Shown one piece after another: positions 1 to 5,834 of a stretch of DNA of 9,815 bases; positions within the stretch are counted from its first letter, which is position 1, and every line of letters begins with the position of its first letter. The stretch is from Coprococcus sp. (GTDB lineage: Bacteria; Bacillota; Clostridia; Lachnospirales; Lachnospiraceae). The position numbers and the translations under genes are program-made. Below the pieces are notes generated by a model. That model was not told where the DNA came from, searched no databases, and saw only the letters and a list, made by a program, of their open reading frames with translations. Location: the NCBI GenBank assembly GCA_016297325.1, contig JAEDGW010000099.1:1-9815 (forward strand). Reading direction: 5' to 3'.

Positions 1-19
1 AAAAGAAGGAGAAGGAATT

Positions 20-283
20 ATGGTAGCACAGACAGTAAAAGTAGTAAATGAACAGGGACTTCATATGAGACCAGCAGGAGTATTTGCAAAGGAGATGACA
101 AAGTTCTCATGCGCAGTAACTCTTGACGTAGCAGGCAAGAAGATCAATGCCAAGAGCGTAATGCTCATCATCGCAGCATGCATCAAGTGCGGTGCAGAGG
201 TAACAATAGAGTGTGACGGTGCAGACGAGAAGGAGGCTCTTGCAAAGGCAGTTGAGCTCATCGAGTCAGGATTCGGCGAGTAA
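20..283 (+). CDS. ptsH: HPr, phosphocarrier protein of the PTS
   Basis: An 87-residue cytoplasmic HPr, the normal length for the family. HPr takes phosphate from enzyme I on its active-site histidine and hands it to sugar-specific EIIA proteins. The active site GLHMRPAG is visible with His15 and Arg17. Ser46, the regulatory site phosphorylated by HPr kinase in Firmicutes, is present in NAKSVM, which suggests a role in CcpA-type catabolite control as well. The start is fixed by AAGGAG at 6-11, 8 bases before the ATG. Odd points: Met16 replaces the usual Ala of GLHARPA, and the segment after Ser46 reads VMLIIAACIKCG where the Bacillus protein has IMGVMSLGIAKG. That adds Cys54 and Cys57 near the surface that contacts partners. 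ptsI follows after 63 bases with no terminator, so the two are probably co-transcribed. The promoter lies outside the window. Confidence 0.96.
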   Translation: MVAQTVKVVNEQGLHMRPAGVFAKEMTKFSCAVTLDVAGKKINAKSVMLIIAACIKCGAEVTIECDGADEKEALAKAVELIESGFGE

Positions 284-346
284 TATAGGTACATTGCCCT
301 GACGCCGAAGCGGATTATTTATGAATGAAATATTGGAGGTTTTATT

Positions 347-2050
347 ATGAATAAAGGAATCGCGGGTTCAGCCGGCTACGGCGTTGGAAAGGTTGTGATC
401 ATATCTGACGCAAAGCCGGAATATGAGAACAGAACAATCACAGATACAGATGCAGAGATCAAGAGATATGACGATGCAGTTGCAGCATTTACAGAGAAGA
501 CACATGCTATGGCAGAAGCCATGAAGGAGAGTGTTGGAGAGCACAATGCGGAGATTCTTGAGGGACACATACTGCTCCTCACAGATCCGGGAATGGACGA
601 GATAACCAAGGGTTCCATCATGAGCGGAACCTGCGCAGAGGCAGCGTTTGAGAGTACATGCGACATGTTTGCCGGAATGTTCCAGATGGCAGATGACGAG
701 CTCACAAGACAGAGAGCCACAGATATCGGTGACATAAAGGTAAGAATGCTCAAGATACTCACAGGCACACCTGATGTGAACATATCAGAGGTTCCAGCCG
801 GAACGATACTTGTGGCAGAGGATCTTACACCATCCATGACAGCGGGAATCGTCAAGGAGAATGTGGCAGGAATCATCACAGCAGTTGGAGGCAAGACATC
901 CCACTCAGCTATCCTTGCAAGGGCACTTGAGATACCGGCGGTACTCAGTGTGGACGGAATAGTTGACAAGGTTTCAGACGGCATGACAGCAGTTGTTGAC
1001 GGATGCGACGGAATCTGCATACTTGATCCATCACAGGAAGAGATAGAAGAGTATCAGGAGAAGAGAGAGAAGTACCTTAGTGACAAGGCTCTTCTTGAGG
1101 TATACAGAGGTAAGGATACAGTCACTGCTGACGGTGTAAAGGTACATTTGTATGGCAATATCGGCAATCCTGAGGATGCAAAGCAGGTGGCAGTATGCGA
1201 CGGAGAGGGCGTAGGTCTTTTCAGAACAGAGTTCCTCTTTATGGGCGCGTCAGAGCTTCCATCTGAGGAAGAGCAGTTCCAGGCGTACAAGGCTGCGGCT
1301 GAGACCATGGAGGGCAGGGAGGTCATCATCAGAACACTTGATGTGGGTGGTGACAAGGATATCCCATACCTTGGACTTGAGAAGGAGGACAATCCATTCC
1401 TCGGTTTCAGAGCAGTGAGATACTGCCTGCAGAACAAGGATTCATACAGAGTTCAGCTGAGGGCACTCCTCCGTGCAAGTGCATTTGGCGATATCAAGAT
1501 CATGGTACCGCTTGTCACATGTGTTGACGAGATCAGAAGCGTGAAAGCACTTGTTAAGGAACTCATGGCAGAGCTTGACGCCGAGAACATAGCATACAAC
1601 AAAGATATCCAGGTAGGTGCAATGATAGAGACTCCTGCGGCAAGTCTCATAGCGGACCTGCTTGCAAAGGAGGCAGACTTCTTCAGCATAGGAACAAATG
1701 ACCTGACACAGTACACTATGGCAGTTGACAGAGGCAATGCGAAGGTTGCTTATCTGTACTCCTCATACAATCCTGCAGTCCTCCGTTCCATGAAGAACAT
1801 TATCGAGGCGGCAAATGCAGCGGGTATCATGGTTGGTATGTGCGGTGAGGCGGCAGCAGATCCATTTCTCATTCCGCTTCTCATATCATTTGGACTGGGA
1901 GAATTCTCGGTGAGTGCCACATCGGTTCTTGCCACTAGAGGCACCATTGCAAAGTGGTCAAAGGCAGAGGCAGACGAGCTGGCAGCAAAGGCACTCTCGC
2001 TTGCAACAGAAGCAGAGGTTGCAGAGCTTCTTAAGGCAAATGCAAGATAA
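347..2050 (+). CDS. ptsI: PTS enzyme I (phosphoenolpyruvate-protein phosphotransferase)
   Basis: A 567-residue enzyme I, close to the usual 570-575. It autophosphorylates from phosphoenolpyruvate and passes the phosphate to His15 of HPr, starting all PTS sugar uptake in the cytoplasm. Layout: N-terminal HPr-binding and swivelling His domain (about 1-225), then the PEP-binding TIM barrel. Visible motifs: the phosphohistidine site GGKTSHSAILARAL with His186; FRTEFLFMG around Arg293, a PEP-binding arginine; GTNDLTQYTMAVDRGN from 449; and GMCGEAAADP with the catalytic Cys499. All key residues are intact, so the enzyme should be active. The start is supported by GGAGG at 335-339. Codon use is richer in GC than in the secreted-protein genes to the right, as expected for a well-expressed core gene. 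Transcription should end at the hairpin near 2170-2211. Confidence 0.98.
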   Translation: MNKGIAGSAGYGVGKVVIISDAKPEYENRTITDTDAEIKRYDDAVAAFTEKTHAMAEAMKESVGEHNAEILEGHILLLTDPGMDEITKGSIMSGTCAEAAFESTCDMFAGMFQMADDELTRQRATDIGDIKVRMLKILTGTPDVNISEVPAGTILVAEDLTPSMTAGIVKENVAGIITAVGGKTSHSAILARALEIPAVLSVDGIVDKVSDGMTAVVDGCDGICILDPSQEEIEEYQEKREKYLSDKALLEVYRGKDTVTADGVKVHLYGNIGNPEDAKQVAVCDGEGVGLFRTEFLFMGASELPSEEEQFQAYKAAAETMEGREVIIRTLDVGGDKDIPYLGLEKEDNPFLGFRAVRYCLQNKDSYRVQLRALLRASAFGDIKIMVPLVTCVDEIRSVKALVKELMAELDAENIAYNKDIQVGAMIETPAASLIADLLAKEADFFSIGTNDLTQYTMAVDRGNAKVAYLYSSYNPAVLRSMKNIIEAANAAGIMVGMCGEAAADPFLIPLLISFGLGEFSVSATSVLATRGTIAKWSKAEADELAAKALSLATEAEVAELLKANAR

Positions 2051-2084
2051 TTTAAAAGTGCACAATGTAAGTTGGTAAAAATAT

Positions 2085-2113
2085 ATGTGTTTTTTCACAT
2101 GGCACATATGTGC
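2085..2113 (+). repeat. Interleaved ATGTG/CACAT inverted repeats after ptsI
   Basis: Four short arms alternate here: ATGTG (2085-2089), CACAT (2096-2100), GCACAT (2102-2107) and ATGTGC (2108-2113). The last two form the perfect 12-bp palindrome GCACATATGTGC, and the first two form a hairpin with a T6 loop. CACAT at 2096 can pair with either ATGTG copy, so alternative hairpins are possible in the ptsI 3' untranslated RNA. No function is known; it could be a protein site or an RNA-stability element. Confidence 0.4.
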
Positions 2114-2168
2114 ATAAATTCAATAATAAACAAAAGTGAAAGCTCACAGTGGCTATTTTCACGAAAAT

Positions 2169-2212
2169 AAAAAAATCGGCATTTTTAACTGGAAAAAGTG
2201 CCGATTTTTTTG
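2169..2212 (+). terminator. Intrinsic terminator of ptsHI
   Basis: A-rich left arm AAAAAATCGGCA (2170-2181) pairs perfectly with TGCCGATTTTTT (2199-2210). The stem continues inward as TTTTT (2182-2186) with AAAAA (2193-2197), with one bulged G at 2198 and a small loop. The T-tract follows at once. The A-tract on the left means it could also work for transcription from the other side. It lies 119 bases after the ptsI stop codon. A weaker hairpin (GTGAAAGC / GCTATTTTCAC, 2136-2162) sits just before it. Confidence 0.88.
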
Positions 2213-2259
2213 TTACAGTAATAAAGAAAGAGGAATAATATGGATAGGAGGATGTAATA

Positions 2260-2562
2260 ATGTTTGAGAATGAAAAAGTAAACCATGTGAAGTTTGGTGA
2301 AGGCAGCGTGATGGAATGTGATGGAAGCCATATAAGAATTGTATTTTCCTGCAATAATGTAGAAAAGACATTTGCCTATCCGGGGGCATTTGACAAGTTT
2401 GTGAGCTTCCAGAGTGAAGAGGCGCAGCACGTGGCAGAGGAGGAGCTTACTCAGGTGAAACTTAATCAGAAGAAACTTGAAGCTATGAAGAAGCTTATAC
2501 TTCAGGAAAACGAGAGAAGAAAAGAAGAAGCACTCAAGGCGAAGGCCAAGAGGAAGAGATAG
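2260..2562 (+). CDS. Small protein of unknown function with SH3/Tudor-like N-terminus and Lys-rich tail
   Basis: A 100-residue soluble protein without signal peptide or membrane segment. Residues 7-46 read VNHVKFGEGSV, then alternating beta strands, then KTFAYPGAFDKF. This H-x2-FGEG-x-V ... F-x-YP-x-AF pattern matches small beta-barrel modules found in many Firmicute proteins, often next to nucleic-acid-binding domains. I recognise the pattern but not a named family. Residues 50-100 are helical and charged, with a very basic end (KAKAKRKR), suggesting a coiled coil or nucleic-acid contact. The start is well supported by ATAGGAGG at 2244-2251. A possible -10 TAATAT lies at 2236-2241 but has no good -35 partner. 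It sits between two terminators, so it is probably a single-gene unit unrelated to ptsHI. Function unknown. Confidence 0.82.
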   Translation: MFENEKVNHVKFGEGSVMECDGSHIRIVFSCNNVEKTFAYPGAFDKFVSFQSEEAQHVAEEELTQVKLNQKKLEAMKKLILQENERRKEEALKAKAKRKR

Positions 2563-2594
2563 ATATACACAACTTTGTAGAATTTCTACCATAT

Positions 2595-2676
2595 AAAAGG
2601 ACAGGCAGCACAGCTGTTATAATATGCGATCATGCATGGATTGCGTATCGTACAGCATTGCTGCCTGTCCTTTTTT
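2595..2676. terminator. Long symmetrical hairpin, probable bidirectional terminator
   Basis: AAAAGGACAGGCAGCA (2595-2610) pairs perfectly over 16 bp with TGCTGCCTGTCCTTTT (2659-2674). The inside folds further: GCTGT (2613-2617) with ACAGC (2652-2656), then a 9-bp stem with two G-U pairs (2622-2630 with 2640-2648) around a 9-base loop. A-tract on the left and T-tract on the right give a terminator in both directions. This fits its place between the plus-strand gene ending at 2562 and the minus-strand XRE gene ending at 2746. It is much longer than a usual terminator, so an 82-bp palindromic mobile repeat or a small structured RNA are alternatives. Confidence 0.78.
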
Positions 2677-2745
2677 GTCGTTGCACGGATCTCCTGAGAA
2701 AGCTATGCATGTTCTGAGTGCAATATCGGCAAATGTTTCTAATGT

Positions 2746-2994
2746 TTATTTCTCCTTGCAGCTTAGCAACTCATCGGTTGAGATATTGAAAAAATCTGCA
2801 ATAGCGGCAACTTCATAATCTGGAACAAAGCGTTTTCCCTGTTCTATCCTGAGAACGGTTAGGTCTGAAAATTCCTGCCCTCTCAGTTGAAGCTGCTCTG
2901 CAAGTTCCTTCTGGGTAAGCCCCTGACTTTTGCGCAGATCCTTGACTTTACCGCCAATAATGTTTTTTGATTTACCATCCCAATAAATTTTCAT
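2746..2994 (-). CDS. XRE-family HTH transcriptional regulator
   Basis: An 82-residue DNA-binding protein made almost only of one Cro/CI-type helix-turn-helix domain, about residues 14-76. Visible core: IGGKVKDLRKSQGLTQKELAEQL (helices 1-2), then the recognition part SDLTVLRIEQGKRFVPDYEV, then IADFFNISTDELL. Small stand-alone regulators with this LRIEQGKRFVPDYEV signature are common in Lachnospiraceae; what they control is mostly unknown. There is no ligand or oligomerisation domain, so it probably acts as a simple dimeric repressor. The ribosome binding site on the minus strand is AAAGGAT, just upstream of the ATG. The gene is divergent from the secreted CHAP operon, and two copies of a dyad lie in between, one directly before its own ribosome binding site. 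I infer that it represses itself and probably the operon. Confidence 0.9.
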   Translation of the reverse strand: MKIYWDGKSKNIIGGKVKDLRKSQGLTQKELAEQLQLRGQEFSDLTVLRIEQGKRFVPDYEVAAIADFFNISTDELLSCKEK

Positions 2995-3007
2995 ACCAAG
3001 AAATCCT

Positions 3008-3021
3008 TTCTAAAGATGAAG
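3008..3021. promoter_or_regulatory. Candidate operator 1, TTCTAAAGATGAAG
   Basis: The 14-bp sequence TTCTAAAGATGAAG occurs exactly twice in this intergenic region, 51 bp apart. It has dyad form, TTC-N7-GAA. This copy lies beside the XRE ribosome binding site, downstream of its predicted -10, where a bound repressor would block the XRE transcript. Binding by the XRE protein is inference. Confidence 0.6.
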
Positions 3022-3030
3022 GTTTTGTTG

Positions 3031-3059
3031 ATGATAGATTAAAAACTTGATATTATACT
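3031..3059 (+). promoter_or_regulatory. Candidate promoter of the CHAP operon, overlapped by operator 2
   Basis: ATGATA (3031-3036) and TATACT (3054-3059) are separated by 17 bp and match the sigma-A consensus at 9 of 12 positions. The end of the -10 touches operator 2, so a repressor bound there would exclude polymerase. A second candidate at 3096-3124 scores about as well, so this choice is uncertain. Confidence 0.42.
3052..3057 (-). promoter_or_regulatory. -10 element of the XRE gene promoter
   Basis: On the minus strand this reads TATAAT, a perfect -10 box, 58 bases upstream of the XRE start codon. No good -35 box is seen at 16-19 bp, so the promoter may be weak or helped by a protein. 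Operator 2 falls directly in its spacer. Confidence 0.5.
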
Positions 3060-3072
3060 TCTAAAGATGAAG
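3059..3072. promoter_or_regulatory. Candidate operator 2 in the divergent promoter region
   Basis: Second exact copy of TTCTAAAGATGAAG, here inside the slightly longer dyad ACTTC-TAAAGAT-GAAGT (3057-3073). It is wrapped by two more inverted repeats: TAAAAACTT/AAGTTTTTA (3040-3048 and 3070-3078) and TTATACT/AGTATAA (3053-3059 and 3078-3084). A partial third copy, TAAAGATG, lies at 3082-3089. It overlaps the predicted promoters of both the XRE gene and the CHAP operon, so one bound dimer could control both. Confidence 0.62.
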
Positions 3073-3095
3073 TTTTTAGTATAAAGATGCATTAT

Positions 3096-3124
3096 TTGAC
3101 TTAGAAAAAGGATATGCCTACAAG
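3096..3124 (+). promoter_or_regulatory. Alternative promoter of the CHAP operon
   Basis: TTGACT (3096-3101), one mismatch from the -35 consensus, then 17 bp, then TACAAG (3119-3124). Transcription would begin near 3131, leaving a leader of about 40 bases before the ATG at 3174. If this is the true promoter, the upstream ATG at 3114 is not even in the message. Confidence 0.4.
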
Positions 3125-3173
3125 CCTGGAATTAGAACCTGAGTCGAATAAAAGAAAGGGGGAATTTGTATTT

Positions 3174-5798
3174 ATGATGAGAAAAAACAGAAGGATATGG
3201 ATGAGCGTCGTTAGTATTTTGCTTATTGTGTGTATGGTGCTTCCGGCGGACATCCCTGCATATGCAGGGGCAAATTTCAACATGAATTTTTCTTTGAGTG
3301 GAAATGGGGCGGATGACATAATTGCTGTTGCCAGGGCTCAGATTGGAAGGACAGGAGATCAGCTTGCTTATACAGATCAGTGGTGTGCAATGTTTGTAGG
3401 CGATTGTGCAAGACTTGCGAATCAGAGTAGTGTTATTCCATATAATGGCAATTGTGTACAGCTTCAGAATGCTGTTCTTAATGCCGGAGGAAGACAGGTA
3501 TCGATAAGTGAGGCACAAAAGGGCGACCTTGTATTTTACGGAACAAATGGTGGAGCTCATGTTGAAATAGTGTATGCTCACAGCGGCAGTACAATTAGTT
3601 CGATTGGAGGAAATTCGGGAAACGGATCTTCGTATAATACAAGAATGGTCAGGGATCATGTTACACAGACTATGACAATAACTAAGGTCATAAGACCGAA
3701 TTATTCATCAACTCCAGCACTGCTCCCGGGTACGGTGGATTCCACATGGAACGTTCCGGCCTATGTCACGGCATCACATAAGATCCAGACGTATGATGCA
3801 TGGTGCAATGCAGAATCAGGACATTATATTGATCCGGGTGACAACTGTTATGTAGAAGCGGTATATACAAATGGTTTCGCAAGAGTAAGGTATCCAGTTT
3901 CAAGCGGAGACAGATGGGCATATGCAAAGGCTGGAGACTTTGATTTGTCGAAAAAGGTTACAGATACAGTAAACTTACGTGTATGGTTTTCTGACACTAA
4001 AATGGGAAGTGCCACGACAGAGTTTCTGGCTGGCCAGTGGATGTATCTGTGCTATGAATTAACATATGCGTCAACAGGAGCCAGAATAGGAAATAACAAC
4101 GGCATTGCCTATTCGGTTATTCAGAAGATATATGACACGGATGATCAGGTTGTAAGTAATTGCACATATGATAATGACAATAACTGGATCGCATTCAAAC
4201 CGGACAAAGCAGGAAGATATGCGGGCGGAGTATCAGCACTTGGCGGTTTATCCGTAGAACAAAGTGTGTATGTAAATGTGAATTATGATGTGACAGTTAA
4301 GTCAGATTCGGAATCATTACATTTGACTCTGAATTCAAATGATTCGTCGGTTATCAGATTTGTCGGCGAAGGAGCCTGTCCAGGCTCAAAGTATTATATT
4401 GCCGACTGGGACGATACCGCTCTTTATGCTAAGTGGGCTGATTGGGAAGGTGATGTCAGTCCGTTGACTGTGAAGGCTCTAAAGACGGGAACACATAAGA
4501 TACGAGTGGATTATGTTGATGGGTATACAGATAATATCCTTCAGACGGTATATGTAGACGTGATTGTTGATTGTAGCCACAAATGGGGAGACTGGGTTTT
4601 GATATCTGAGGCGACATGTACCACTGATGGAAGCGAGAAGAGAACCTGTGCGACCTGCGGAGCTGAGGAGAGCAGAACTATAGCAAGGACGGGACATGAT
4701 TATACCACTGCGGTAGTGACACCGACCTGCGACAGTTCAGGCTATACAATGCACAGATGTAAGACATGCGGATATAACTATAAGGATGCGTATAAAGATG
4801 CCATTGGACACACATTTGGCGCATGGACAGTTACTAAAGCCGCGACCTGTGTGAGTGATGGCGTAAGAAGTAGAAAATGCAGCACTTGTGGAAAATACGA
4901 GACTGAGACGGTGGAGAGTACAGGACACAGCTATGTGGATAAAGTTGTGCAGCCAACATGTACTGAGAGGGGATATACGCTTCACGCTTGCAGCGGATGT
5001 GGCATTTCATACAAGGATGCGTATACAGATAAGACAGATCACAGTTATAGTGGATGGCTTATGACAAAAGCCGACACGTGTACTGAGGCTGGCGAGGAGA
5101 CAAGGTACTGTACTAATTGCTATACGAAGGAGACAAGGGCTATTGAACCAAAGGGACACAGATATTCTTCTGAATGGACTGTGGACAAAGAGCCAACCTG
5201 CACTGAGGAGGGAGTGAAATCCCATCACTGTGTAGTATGTGGCAGCCAGGCAAAAAAGACGGCCATAGCAAAGACGGCACATGTATATGATGAGGGAACA
5301 GTGGTTAAAGAACCGACAACCACTGCAGAGGGATTAAAAATATTTATATGTATAAATTGTGGCAATACAAAGACCGAGAAGATTGCGAAGCTTCCATCAA
5401 AGAAAAATGGACTTCTCAAAGCTTCAGATGGAAAGTATTACTACTACAAGGACGGAAAGATACAGAAAAATTACACCGGTTTTGTAAGAAAGGGCAGCAG
5501 CCAGTTCTATGTAAAAAATGGAGTATGGAAAACTAACGTGAACGGAATGATAAGACATTCAAACGGATATTATTACTATGTCAGAACCGGAATAATCAGA
5601 ACCAATTTCACAGGATTTATGCTGAAATCAGGTAAACGCTATTATTTCAACAAGGGTATATGGAGATCAAAGTATACCGGAATTGTAACTGTGTCGGGTA
5701 AGCGATACTACGTTGTCAAGGGTATCAGATACACCGGGACAGGCACGGTGAAGGTTGGCAGAAAAGCGTATAAGGTTGTGAATGGTTTGGTGAGATAA
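3174..5798 (+). CDS. Secreted CHAP-domain peptidoglycan hydrolase with SH3-like, Cys-rich and YG repeats
   Basis: An 874-residue exported protein. I chose the ATG at 3174 because GAAAGGGGG lies just upstream and the signal peptide then begins at once (MMRKNRR, hydrophobic core, AYA-GAN cleavage near 32-33). The in-frame ATG at 3114 has no spaced ribosome binding site. Domains: CHAP amidase/endopeptidase (about 45-175) with Cys71 in QWCAMFVGDC, His129 in GGAHVEIVYA and Asn147 in GGNSGNG as likely catalytic triad; SH3-like module (183-261); about 205 residues of beta-rich, probably Ig-like sequence that I cannot name (262-466); seven Cys-rich repeats (467-741); six YG-type wall-binding-like repeats (742-874). 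CHAP enzymes cut peptidoglycan cross-links or the amide bond of the glycan stem. There is no LPxTG motif or C-terminal membrane anchor, so attachment would be non-covalent. It is the first gene of an operon, 36 bp before a second CHAP gene. It could be a self-wall remodelling enzyme or an antibacterial lysin. Confidence 0.88.
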   Translation: MMRKNRRIWMSVVSILLIVCMVLPADIPAYAGANFNMNFSLSGNGADDIIAVARAQIGRTGDQLAYTDQWCAMFVGDCARLANQSSVIPYNGNCVQLQNAVLNAGGRQVSISEAQKGDLVFYGTNGGAHVEIVYAHSGSTISSIGGNSGNGSSYNTRMVRDHVTQTMTITKVIRPNYSSTPALLPGTVDSTWNVPAYVTASHKIQTYDAWCNAESGHYIDPGDNCYVEAVYTNGFARVRYPVSSGDRWAYAKAGDFDLSKKVTDTVNLRVWFSDTKMGSATTEFLAGQWMYLCYELTYASTGARIGNNNGIAYSVIQKIYDTDDQVVSNCTYDNDNNWIAFKPDKAGRYAGGVSALGGLSVEQSVYVNVNYDVTVKSDSESLHLTLNSNDSSVIRFVGEGACPGSKYYIADWDDTALYAKWADWEGDVSPLTVKALKTGTHKIRVDYVDGYTDNILQTVYVDVIVDCSHKWGDWVLISEATCTTDGSEKRTCATCGAEESRTIARTGHDYTTAVVTPTCDSSGYTMHRCKTCGYNYKDAYKDAIGHTFGAWTVTKAATCVSDGVRSRKCSTCGKYETETVESTGHSYVDKVVQPTCTERGYTLHACSGCGISYKDAYTDKTDHSYSGWLMTKADTCTEAGEETRYCTNCYTKETRAIEPKGHRYSSEWTVDKEPTCTEEGVKSHHCVVCGSQAKKTAIAKTAHVYDEGTVVKEPTTTAEGLKIFICINCGNTKTEKIAKLPSKKNGLLKASDGKYYYYKDGKIQKNYTGFVRKGSSQFYVKNGVWKTNVNGMIRHSNGYYYYVRTGIIRTNFTGFMLKSGKRYYFNKGIWRSKYTGIVTVSGKRYYVVKGIRYTGTGTVKVGRKAYKVVNGLVR
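3720..3956 (+). repeat. SH3-like module, copy 1
   Basis: Encodes residues 183-261 of the first CHAP protein, LPGTVDSTWNVPAYV to the lysines after FDLS. It matches copy 2 at 6309-6545 at 68 of 79 residues without gaps, and holds a 37-base stretch (3881-3917) identical to 6470-6506. In cell-wall enzymes such modules usually bind peptidoglycan. Confidence 0.85.
4572..5397 (+). repeat. Seven tandem Cys-rich GH-x-Y repeats
   Basis: Encodes residues 467-741 of the first CHAP protein. Each unit starts with a His (mostly GH), has a Thr-Cys (often PTC or ATC) with an acidic-Gly turn after it, then a C-x2-C pair. The distances between the unit-starting His codons (4578, 4695, 4809, 4926, 5040, 5157, 5280) give 39, 38, 39, 38, 39 and 41 residues. 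Units of type A carry a Trp (WGDW, GAW, SGW, SEW); units of type B carry YKDAY. The order is A B A B A A then a degenerate unit that has lost the first Cys (PTTTAEG). One His plus three Cys per unit suggests a zinc-binding ribbon; this is inference. Confidence 0.85.
5401..5795 (+). repeat. C-terminal Tyr/Gly wall-binding-like repeats
   Basis: About six units of roughly 20 residues, following the form YTGFV-basic-GKxYYV-xxGIxR. Examples are GKYYYYKDGKIQKNYTGF, GYYYYVRTGIIRTNFTGF and KRYYVVKGIRYTG. They resemble choline/glucan-binding (YG) repeats of Gram-positive surface proteins, but are rich in Tyr with only scattered Trp. The tail is strongly basic, which suits binding to anionic wall polymers. 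Confidence 0.7.
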
Positions 5799-5834
5799 GA
5801 GCTCTTGAGTGATTAAAACATAGGAGGGAAAACT

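Noticed and set aside
376..1020. Open frame of 214 codons on the minus strand inside ptsI
   Set aside because: It lies fully antisense to a certain gene, its composition is Ser/Ile/Pro-rich with no family pattern, and it is explained by the codon bias of ptsI.
2085..2100. ATGTG-TTTTTT-CACAT as a CRP-type site
   Set aside because: The spacing is TGTG-N6-CACA rather than the N8 of CRP sites, and it lies downstream of ptsI before a terminator, not in a promoter.
2185..2592. Minus-strand open frame of 135 codons over the small FGEG protein
   Set aside because: It runs through a terminator and is a Leu/Phe-rich antisense reading of an AT-rich coding region. The plus-strand gene has a good ribosome binding site.
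2624..2818. Plus-strand open frame of 64 codons starting inside the long hairpin
   Set aside because: It begins in the hairpin loop, overlaps the XRE gene end antisense, and has no ribosome binding site.
3114..3173. Upstream in-frame ATG at 3114 that would give an 894-residue protein
   Set aside because: There is no ribosome binding site at a workable distance, it puts 20 polar residues before the signal peptide, and one candidate promoter begins transcription after it. The ATG at 3174 has GAAAGGGGG before it.
3132..3659. Open frame of 175 codons on the minus strand under the first CHAP gene
   Set aside because: It is antisense to the signal peptide and CHAP active site, with no domain pattern.
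4572..5397. Repeat array as a CRISPR-like structure
   Set aside because: The periodicity is in frame, the units are diverged coding sequence, and there are no identical short repeats with unique spacers.
5797..5806. Palindrome AAGAGCTCTT at the end of the first CHAP gene
   Set aside because: It is only 10 bp, with no T-tract or spaced repeat, and is likely chance; it does not look like a terminator between the two CHAP genes.
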